Assembly: GCA_032433765.1 (NCBI GenBank)
Contig: JAVIAB010000159.1
Location: forward strand, 2,170,001-2,234,000
DNA from: Megaustenia siamemsis
Lineage: Eukaryota; Mollusca; Gastropoda; Stylommatophora; Ariophantidae
DNA: 64,000 nt
Direction: 5' to 3'
Every line of letters starts with the position of its first letter. Positions within the stretch are counted from its first letter, which is position 1. Of this stretch, positions 56,363-64,000 are shown piece after piece. The position numbers and the translations under genes were made by a program. The notes below the pieces were generated by a model. It had not been told where the DNA came from, searched no databases, and was given only the letters and a program-made list of their open reading frames with translations.

Positions 56363-56770
56363 AGTGGTGGTAATTTGTCATTTCCAATCCAACAGAAGCC
56401 ACATGACCTGTAGTTAGTAAAACCACAGAGAGAATATGATTTTGTGACCTTCACTGATTCACTCTTGGATGTGAATGTGTAATTTACACAAGAGGAGAAG
56501 TTTTCAACTACAGTGATCCCATTTAAGGCAATTCTGTGATAGCAAGGCAAGTCTCCTTTATAGTAGCAGAACTTGATGTTCTCTGCTCCCTTCTTGTAGC
56601 TGCTGTCACACGATTCTGATGTCTCATTAACTTGAACATCATTCAAGAACAATGTCAGATTAACATTCCATAGATCTGATCTGCTGATGAAATGCTTGGT
56701 GCAACAGTTGTATCAATCAAACAGGAGGCTCCTGGTTTGTGGTCATTAATATCACAGACGGCACATGATG
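56363..56770 (-). pseudogene. Possible cysteine-rich exon fragment
   Basis: The minus strand gives an open frame (56652 to about 56363) with regular cysteines and aromatic residues: CDSSYKKGAENIKFCYYKG, LPCYHRI, NFSSCVNYTF, SYSLCGFTNYRSCGFCWIG and LPPLC. Upstream in another frame is CDINDHKPGASCLIDTTV. Eight or more cysteines and two N-glycosylation-type sites (NETS, NFSS) suggest an extracellular domain. I do not recognise the family. It is broken by at least one frameshift near 56670, and its left end runs into the dispersed repeat. Could be a decayed exon or an old element protein. Confidence 0.35.
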
Positions 56771-56794
56771 TTGTTATATTCAATATTTTTTTCT

Positions 56795-57204
56795 GGGGTG
56801 TAAATATGTGGCACACACAACAAGAAGAAATGTTAACAGACAGTACAGATATATCAACAGATGGCAGGAATACATGGCAGAACTGGTTAAAGATGAACGC
56901 GATAAGACAATAACCATAAGGTGTATGTCAGGTTACAGAATCTTAACATCTGAAGTAGAGAAAGCTATAAATACCGTGGAAAAAAAATGGTAGGGCCAGA
57001 CAAGATTCAGATGATTAAGATCCTATGAATTTTGGGAATAGCATTATTACAGATCAGTGCAATGATGTATACAATAAAGGATACATACCATATTACTTCA
57101 AAGCATCAGCATTAATTGCCTTGCACAAAAATAGCGGAGCTGTGGTGGGCAGTGACGATATAACAACCAGTTTGATGAGCCAAATAATAAAAGTCTTTCT
57201 TAAA
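56795..57204 (+). mobile_element. RT-B relic, N-terminal RT part
   Basis: The plus strand has RRNVNRQYRYINRWQEYMAE, GYRILTSEVEKAINTVEKKW, FGNSIITDQCNDVYNKGYIP, ALIALHKNSGAV and SQIIKVFLKV. This corresponds to the fingers part of a non-LTR reverse transcriptase. Interrupted at 57204 and continued at 57444. Confidence 0.72.
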
Positions 57205-57443
57205 GTTATGCATCATCATCATGTGCTATACCAGTTGGCGTAGGCGATCATGTCCTTCCACAATCTTTCACTCACCGTGCATCGTATCAATTCTGTTGTT
57301 GACTGTTTTTCATGTCATAACACCAAGCTATCCAGTATTTTCTCTCTCTGTTGTTCGCGATCTCTCTTTCCCTGCATTTTGCCAGTTGTAACCAGGTATT
57401 CCAGCTTTCCTCTTCTCATGATGTGCTCGAAAAATGTTGATTG
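57205..57443 (-). mobile_element. Short non-LTR insertion (RT-C-like tail), 239 bp
   Basis: TTTCTTAAA flanks both sides (57196-57204 and 57444-57452). The minus strand encodes EHIMRRGKLEYLVTTGKMQG, then RDREQQREKILD, and in another frame the terminal LWKDMIAYA block shared with 21466-22515. A short CAT-repeat lies at the left (3') edge. It is a 5'-truncated insertion. Confidence 0.75.
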
Positions 57444-58690
57444 TTTCTTAAAAGAAACACACTGAAATTTGTACAGGGAAGAAATAAACAAGAAAATCAA
57501 TATGGAATTAACAGAACAACAATTTTAATTTATAAAACAATAAACAGCGTGACGAGAGAAGCAATCATCTGCATGAGAATATTGATAGAAACACATATAG
57601 AAGTAAAGAAACCTAATTATGCATGCTTCATAGACTACACGAAGCGTTTGAGAGAATACACTATCAACAACTATTAAAATGCTTGAAAGATATGCTTCTC
57701 GATGATGCCGACATAAGACATATATAGAAGATGTATACTTGGAACAAATAGCTGTGATAAAATACGAGAACTTTGCACCTAATTGTATAAAAATAGGAGA
57801 AAGACAGGGCTGCATGCTATCGACATATTTAATAAACTGTTACACTTAGCAGATCTTCAAAGGCATCATTGGACTCTCTGGACTAAACTAAAAATGGGTA
57901 CATAATCTAAGATAGGCTGATGATACCGTATTAGTGGCGGAAAATCCAGAAAACCTACAAGTGAATAAAATAAACAAGACAAGCTAAGAATATGGTCTGG
58001 AAATAAATATTTAAAAGACTACAGCTATAATTATTAGCAGAGAAAGGGCAACAAAATATACAGCCATATATTGAAGTAAATGGAAAGAACCCAGAAATAG
58101 TCCAAGAATATAACTATCTTGGACATATATAACCAATGATGGAACATGTAAGATTGAAATAAACAAAAGAATAGGGATGACAAAAAAAAGGAATTGTAAC
58201 AACATAACAGATATACTGACATCAAAGCAAATAACATAAGAACTAAAACTACGAATAGCAAAATGCTATATTTACTTAACATTCCTGTATGGTGCAGAAA
58301 CATGGACATTGAAAACAGGACAGAAGCTTGAAGCCTCTGAAATGTGAATCTATGGGGAGAAATGGGTGGAAGAAAAAGAGGATAAACGAGGAAGTTCTGG
58401 CTCAGCTGAAAATGAAGAGAAAAATTACTTAACATAATTTGAAAACAAGACAAGTGACATTTTATGGATATGTGAAGAGACATAACACCCTTCTAAAAGT
58501 CATCTTGGAAGTCCTCTAGGAGAAGGTACAAGGTCGATGATGCAGGGGCAGACCAAGACTAAAGTGAACTGATAATATCAAAAGGTGAACAAGTGATCCT
58601 ATGACAACATGCATCATCAAAACAAGTGGCAGAGTAAAATGGCGTTTTATGATTGTAAACATTCCATGTGCACCCAATGAATGGTCTAGA
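57444..58690 (+). mobile_element. RT-B relic, remaining RT and C-terminus
   Basis: Degraded plus-strand frames that follow the RT-B order: INMELTEQQF, SVTREAIICMRILIETHIEV, YACFIDYTKRL, then a region equivalent to YADD-VLLAENP (about 57915-57950, read as ADDTVLVAENPENLQ with frameshifts). Pieces equivalent to GAETWT, HVKRHN and GRPRL follow, with an end near 58680. Many stops. Confidence 0.7.
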
Positions 58691-58805
58691 CAGCAGTCAT
58701 CTATTTCTTCGTTTATTGTTACATGAAGTTGTTATTTCAGCAGAAATCTTCTACTTCTCCATTTTTGTGTAAAACGAACTTGTTAATTCAACAAGTCTTC
58801 TACAT
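58691..58805. repeat. About 47-bp minisatellite, left part
   Basis: Copies of TTCTACTTCTTC, TTTATTGTTA, and ACTTGTTAATTCAACAAG type. The array resumes at 61542 after the hAT element and again at 63229. Confidence 0.75.
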
Positions 58806-61541
58806 CAGGGATGGCCAATTTCTTTCAAATGGTGGACCACTTTATTATTATTATTTTTTTGTGTGACGTACCACACACATAACAACATCATTACATATAA
58901 ACTTAGCATTCATTTTAAAGTAAAATTTGTGTTATTTATCGACATTATTTGCTTAAATAAATCATTTTGTTAAAATAGAGTTAAAAATGCCTAGTTGATT
59001 TTAATAAAAATGAATAAAATTTGCTATTTATATTGTTTAACAAACATGTTTTAGTTAGGTCATTTTAAAGTTGACATGTAACAAACCTTAATGAGAACAA
59101 TGTGGACGTTCATGTGTAGCAACAAGTTCATCAAAGTCAATGTGTAAAGATGATGATGATATTCGTAATAAATCCTGAAGGTGGCCATCAGTGAGTCGGT
59201 TTCTTTGTGACGATTTAATCTCCTTCATTGTTGAAATTACGCATTCACATATATATGTGCTTCCGAACATAGAAGTAATTTTCAAACTGAAATCACTCAA
59301 TGCGCGATATTTTTCCTGTGGCACAAGTTTCCAAAAGTCAACTGCTATCTCCATCCTTGATTGGAAAAAGGGGTCACTTTGGAGGTTACATAACTCCAAC
59401 TGAAAAGTGTCATGTTGTTGGAAAATGTCACACTTCAAAGGGTTGTTAAGCAATGCCAGTTTTGGTCGTATACTACTGAAGTCAGAAAATTTTTCATTGA
59501 ATTGCTCAAATATTGTGTCTAACATTAATACAGAAAATTTGAAATCAGTGTCACTACGCTCCTCAATCAATTCTGTGCACGAAGAAACATGAATGAAGCT
59601 TTTTTGGCCAGGGTAAATCTAAAAACTTTAAGTTGAGTTATAAATCCATTTAGGTGTCCTACCAATTCTCTGAGACTGTTTGGGAACGTCCCTGTAGCTT
59701 CACGTTGAGTTCATTCATGTGCTGGGTGATATCAGTTAAAAAGGCCAATACGTTGTTAAAATGCGGATCAAACATTTTTCTGATCAGTTCTTTGTTGGTA
59801 TCACGTTTCTCTAAAAACTACTTTATCTTGTTTCTCAAACAAAATACGGCCTCAAACAATTCTCTCTGCTTAGCCAGCGTACTTGTGTGTAGAGCACTAA
59901 ATCGCCATATTCCGCCTCAACTTATGATAGAAAATTTATAAACTGTCGGTGTGTCAAAGTTCGATTCTCGCCTTTTATGAAATTCGCACACTTTATTCCA
60001 GTTTTCATAACATCCTCCGCGTCTAGAATCGTGCCACACAGCGCCTCCTGGTGTATAATGCAATGTAATGCTGGGCAATGGATTCCAGCCTTCCTTAATA
60101 ATCCAACTAAACCTGATTGAGTACCACACATTGACTTAACGCTATCTGCCACTATTGCTGAAAGTCTGTTTATGTCACCGATACCGTTAACAACTTTCAT
60201 AACTGAGTCATAAATGTCTTGACCTTTGGTCGTATTATGCAATGAATCTAAAGTAGTAGCTCTTCATTGATAATACTGTAACATCTTTTGAAACAGTTCT
60301 TATGAAAATTAAAAGTTGTGCTGTGTCTGATATGTCAGTAGGTTCATCCAAAGCCAGAGAAAAGTAAGCGGAATTTGTAACGACACTCTTTAATTTACTA
60401 GATATATGAGAACTTATTTCCTCAACCCTTCTAGTGACTGTCTGTTTTGACAGTGGAAGCTCTCAAAATGATTGGCAATTATTCTTCCCCAAATGCACGC
60501 GCCATGTTAATAGAACAACGCTTTACGAAGTCACCGTCATATAATGATTTTTTTTATTTCGCTATCTCTACGCTTACAACAAACGATGCCATTAAGGAAC
60601 TTGTTTGTTTTGTTGTAAATGTATTAAAAACAGATTTTTGAGCAATAACCTTTTTATTCAAATCACACACAAGTGTAGAACGTATTGTACCAATGTAGTC
60701 CTTGTATTTAGCGGCGTGATGCTGTGTGTAATGCCGTTTAAGATTATACTCTTTATTTACAGACAACACTTGCAAACACACAAGGCACTGCGGTTTGCTA
60801 TTTTTATTGTTGATAAATAAAAAAAATCATGTTCCCGTTTCTCATGAAAAAAAATCTGATTTGTTCATTTAATTGATGTTTATTGCTCCTATTATACCAT
60901 GACCAAAGCAACAGACAATGAAAACATAGATTACAACAATATCACTGTTTCCTGTTAAAAATGGAACTGTTCACTGTAACTCGACAAAATCAGAATGATC
61001 AGATCGGATATTGGATATATAATTTTGACTGGTGAAAAGAGGATTGGAGAGAAAGAAACTGAAAGTAAAATAATTGTGGGGTGAGTGTGTTGGGGAGGAG
61101 GAGGTGGGTGACTGGCAGTATTTCTTGGCGGAAACTGTTTGAACTCGCCGAACCGAGAGTCGGTTCTAGAACCATTCGTCTGCTTCTTCCTTTGTTTCAG
61201 TCGATCACAGGATGATCAAACGGAAAAAAAGGATGGATTGGGAATAACGGGATGGCGACGTTAAAGTAACTACTAGAGTGTTCCGAGTGTTAAACATAGG
61301 TCTACTTGTACTATTATTCTTCTTTGATTTACCTCGGATGTTTCCACCAATAATTATACTTTATTTGAACAAACTACTAGAGAATATTTGAGTTAGCTGT
61401 CTCACGGTAGAAGTTATGGTAACAAATTTTAAATCAATTTTACTCAGGACATTTTGCTCAATGCAACCTGATTTTATTTTTTATCCGCCGCGGGCCAAAA
61501 AACGTCGCGGGCCACTTGGGGCACCTTATTGGCTATCCCTG
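58806..61541 (-). mobile_element. hAT transposon, 2.74 kb
   Basis: The inverted ends CAGGGATGGCCAA and (other strand) CAGGGATAGCCAA are flanked by a perfect 8-bp duplication TTCTACAT (58798-58805 and 61542-61549). It encodes a degraded transposase on the minus strand. About 700 bp on the right side (60830-61541) and 280 bp on the left are non-coding element sequence. It sits inside the minisatellite whose halves are at 58691 and 61542. Confidence 0.92.
59088..60825 (-). pseudogene. hAT transposase (GTF2IRD2/EPM2AIP1-like), degraded
   Basis: From right to left on the minus strand: an N-terminal zinc-finger-like CLVCLQVLSVNKEYNLKRHY followed by TQHH (about 60810-60730), FVKRCSINMARAF, then FSLALDEPTD (a likely first catalytic acid, about 60345, frameshifted). 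SAIVADSVKSMCGTQSGLVG and LHCIIHQEALCG follow in the frame 59922-60242. The C-terminal part (frame 59088-59570) has LQSDPFFQSRMEIA, YRALSDFSLKITSMFGSTYI and CECVISTMKEIKSSQRNRL, the hAT dimerisation region. At least four frameshifts or stops, so not functional as it stands. Same lineage as the relic at 49532 but a different copy. Confidence 0.82.
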
Positions 61542-61875
61542 TTCTACATCATCCTTTATTGATAAACGAACTTGTTAATTCAACAAGTATTCTACTTTTT
61601 CCTTTATTGTTAAACGAACTTGTTAATTCAAAAAGTCTTCTACTTCTTCCTTTATTATTATATGACGTTGCTAGTTCTCCAAAAGTTTTCTATTTATTCA
61701 TTTATTGTTACATGTAGTTGCTAGTTCTCCAAAAGTCCTTTATTTATTCATTTATTATTACATGTAGAAGCTAGTTCTCCAAAAGTCTTCTATTTTTCGT
61801 TTACTGTTACATGTAGTTGCCAATTCTCCAAAAGTCTTCTATTTCTTCGTTTATTGTTGCATGTAGTTGATAAAT
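61542..61875. repeat. About 47-bp minisatellite, middle part
   Basis: Copies with AGTTCTCCAAAAGTC, TTCTATTT and CATTTATTGTTACATGTAG. Continues 58691-58805 and is interrupted again by the RT-A element at 61876. Confidence 0.85.
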
Positions 61876-62443
61876 CAGAAAAGCTAAAGCAGCAATGTCT
61901 TTCAGAAGCCTTGAAAAGTTGTGGAAATCAAAGCTCATCAGCACAAACACAAAACTTAGGCTATTCAAATGAAATGTACTATCAACCCTTACGTATGCGT
62001 GTGAAAGCTGGAAAACAACAAGAGATATAGAGACAAAGTTGAACGCATTCGAAAATAAATGTCTAAGGAAAATACTTGGTAAAGCGTGGAACGAATTCAA
62101 AACAAACGAGGAAATTAGAGAAATCGCCAATCAACCACTAATATCTTCAGTAATAAAGAAAAGACGATGGTCATACGTTGGACATGTGATGAGAAGAGAC
62201 AATAACCGAATAGCAAAGCAGGCCCTCATATGGGAAACAACAGGTAAGAAGAAAAGAGGAAGACCCAGGGAGACACTGAGAAGAACATTGATGAGAGAGG
62301 CAAGAGCAACAGGATTCGGCTCCCTCAACGAGATAGAGCTGCTTGCACAGAACAGAGACAAATGGCGAGATTTGATAACAAATCTTTAAAAGAAAACTGC
62401 TAGAATAAAAATTCAGATATGAGAAGGTGTATCTTGTCTACGC
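61876..62443 (+). mobile_element. RT-A retrotransposon 3' fragment, second copy
   Basis: 5'-truncated in the minisatellite. Encodes KAKAAMSFRSLEKLWKSKLI, then AFENKCLRKILGKAWNEFKT, KRRWSYVGHVMRRDNNRIAK, GKKKRGRPRE and the end DKWRDLITNL with a stop at 62387-62389. A stop interrupts the first part (FK followed by TGA near 61972). Very similar to 12165-12717. The 3' UTR is split by the hAT at 62444 and finishes at 63189-63246. Confidence 0.88.
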
Positions 62444-62981
62444 TAGGGTGACCATTCGTCCCCGATTTCCGGGGACAGTCCCCGGAATGTAGAAGTTGTC
62501 CCCGAAAGAAATTTGTCCCCGATTTTGTCCGCGATTTCAGTGAATAAATAAATGTTCATACACGGAATCGGCCCTCTTTTAAAGTAATCAATAGGACTCA
62601 GGACGTTACTGAGTTGTGTTTCTTTATCCCAGACTGAGCGGCATTAACAAGAAGATAAAAGAGAAGACTTGGACGCGTTGTGTCGGAGATAGCTCTTTGA
62701 ACTCTTGAAGCGCGGTGCTACGTCACTTCTAAACCCACCACTCACTTCTATTGGGATGGGTTTAATTAAAAAAAAAAAACAGGCACTCTCTCTCCCCTCA
62801 CCCCTGCCTTTCCGGACATCTCCCGCCAAAGTATCTTTCCCGGCCTATTTTCAAATCAGTCCGAATGTAATGTACTAATGACAGTACAGTGCAGTCGTGT
62901 TTTATATTTGTGATCTTGGTCACACACCCACCCACACATATTATAAATATATATATATATATATATATAAATATATATATG

Positions 62982-63078
<97 letters not shown>

Positions 63079-63188
63079 TTCGTCTCCGATTTTGTGGGAC
63101 AGTCTCAGAAATAAGCAAAAAAATCCTCTGAAATGTAAAAAATATGACAAATGTCCCAGGAAACAATGGGAAAAAAATGGTCACCCTA
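62444..63188. mobile_element. Non-autonomous hAT (MITE-like), 745 bp
   Basis: Inverted ends TAGGGTGACCATT with a perfect 8-bp duplication GTCTACGC (62436-62443 and 63189-63196). The other RT-A copy has the uninterrupted sequence at 12710-12717, so it serves as the empty site. The interior begins TCCCCGATTTCCGGGGACAG with self-complementary GC-rich words and contains long AT and CA microsatellites. No transposase coding. Confidence 0.93.
62942..63076. repeat. TA, CA, TA compound microsatellite
   Basis: (AT)n at about 62947-62980, (AC)n at about 62988-63013, then (AT)n from about 63024 to 63076, inside the non-autonomous hAT. All open frames here are simple-repeat artefacts. Confidence 0.95.
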
Positions 63189-63246
63189 GTCTACGCCCTA
63201 TGGGCTGGTAACGGCTCGAAAGGTCAATAGATAGATAGATAGATAG
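63189..63246 (+). mobile_element. RT-A 3' end after the hAT insertion
   Basis: CTACGCCCTATGGGCTGG followed by CGGCTCGAAAGGTCAATAG, then a tail of four to five ATAG units. Matches 12710-12759 of the first copy, whose tail is shorter. Confidence 0.9.
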
Positions 63247-63350
63247 TTGCTAATTCTCCAAAAGTCTTCTATTTCTTCATTTATTCTTCCATGAAGTTGC
63301 TAACTCTCCAAAAGTCTTCCTTTTCTTCATTTTTACTATTGCGTGTGAAT
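63247..63350. repeat. About 47-bp minisatellite, right part
   Basis: Two copies with TTGCTAATTCTCCAAAAGTC. Same array as 61542-61875, resuming directly after the ATAG tail of RT-A. Confidence 0.85.
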
Positions 63351-64000
63351 GTCACCTGAACTATAGTATCTTCGTTTGTTGTTTTATGCGATTATTATTT
63401 GGACAGAAGCATTATATATCTTTTTTGTTATTGTATGTGGCTCATAATTCGACTTAAATCTCTTATTTCTTGCTCCATGTGGCTACAATTTCGACTTAAG
63501 TCTCTTGCTTCTTGCAGTCCCATGTGTTTGCTAATTTGATTATTATATTTTGATGTTTTTAGATCACCATTAAATGTTCACAAAATAATTGGATGCACAT
63601 TGACACTTCATTAACGCACATAAAGATGATGATTATACCTGGCTACCTATCAGTGGCAGGAAACTTATAACTTCGCATGGTGACGTCACTTGTTCTTCAG
63701 AAGTTGACATGTCAAACACCAGTTTCGGTCGTTAACTTCCAGCAGCCATTTGTCTGTAACTTCTATCATTTGTGCACCAACAAACATAAACAGAAGAACG
63801 ATCACCTGCTCTAGTTTAAATTTTAATTTTAGGAAAATAAAGAAGTTAACTTTCTGTTTTAGAGCCTCAGAGAGCGGGGCAGCTGTTGCAACGTTCACCA
63901 TCTCTCAAACAGTAGCAGAAGTTGAAACACTTTATGGAACGTCAAATGTTGACTCAGACACTCGCTACGCTTAAGATTGTTGGTACCTCATGTATTCTCG
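63351..64000. other. Unique right edge, nothing recognised
   Basis: A loose duplication of CGACTTAAATCTCTT and CGACTTAAGTCTCTT near 63450-63505. A 74-codon plus-strand frame (63750-63974) and a 71-codon minus-strand frame overlap each other and resemble no known protein. The window ends here. Confidence 0.4.

Noticed and set aside
62798..63211. [12 protein letters not shown]-rich frames
   Set aside because: Direct translations of AT and CA microsatellites inside the non-autonomous hAT.
63686..63974. Overlapping 71- and 74-codon frames near the right edge
   Set aside because: Opposite strands of the same stretch, no recognised motif, no neighbouring gene structure. Could be an exon edge of a gene beyond the window, but nothing here supports it.

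Overview
The window is a repeat-dominated stretch of a metazoan genome, most likely a heterobranch gastropod mollusc. That is inferred from two intronless class A GPCRs that look like gastropod chemosensory receptors, together with the mix of non-LTR retrotransposons, tRNA-derived SINEs, hAT elements and a Tc1/mariner-superfamily element. There is no prokaryotic-style operon, CRISPR array or intact tRNA/rRNA gene. I had no database search, so family names rest on motifs read directly.

By rough addition more than a third of the 64 kb is tandem repeats: at least 25 arrays with periods of 4 to 88 bp. Most of the rest is decayed mobile elements, many inserted inside those arrays or inside each other. 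For about a dozen insertions the exact ends and target-site duplications (TSDs) can be read.

Layout. 1-6.2 kb: a SINE, a TCTA/TCTG microsatellite and six minisatellites. 6.5-11.1 kb: a 50-bp array split by a 2.1-kb mariner-superfamily transposon. 11.5-12.75 kb: a non-LTR fragment (RT-A). 12.75-16.3 kb: a 40-bp array split by a truncated second copy of the same transposon. 16.4-23.4 kb: three arrays, an RNase H-bearing retroelement (RH-1) interrupted by a second retroelement (RT-B) and by two minisatellites grown from its own coding sequence, then a third retroelement (RH-2) with its own insertions. 23.5-28.3 kb: a SINE and a 3.95-kb near-palindromic element. 29.4-30.5 kb: frameshifted GPCR 1. 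30.7-35.0 kb: a 41-bp array, an RT fragment and a 54-copy 71-bp satellite. 35.0-37.1 kb: a second RH-1 copy. 37.8-41.6 kb: 45-bp and 61-bp arrays. 42-42.7 kb: RH-3 inserted in RT-B. 44.4-46.1 kb: a 42-bp array merging into the start codon of intact GPCR 2. 46.7-48.2 kb: a 73-bp array. 48.4-52.1 kb: RT-B pieces and a hAT transposase relic split by a solo LTR. 52.4-58.7 kb: RH-3, a SINE, a hAT deletion derivative, a possible cysteine-rich exon and an RT-B relic. 58.8-61.5 kb: a 2.7-kb hAT element. 61.9-63.2 kb: a second RT-A copy carrying a 745-bp non-autonomous hAT.

The only host gene that looks functional is the GPCR at 45055-46080; its neighbour at 29413-30460 is a close paralogue carrying a frameshift. 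The most unusual themes are minisatellites that start inside, and stay in register with, coding sequences (the GPCR start codon, an RNase H/pol frame, an RT frame and a hAT transposase motif) and the long inverted-repeat element.
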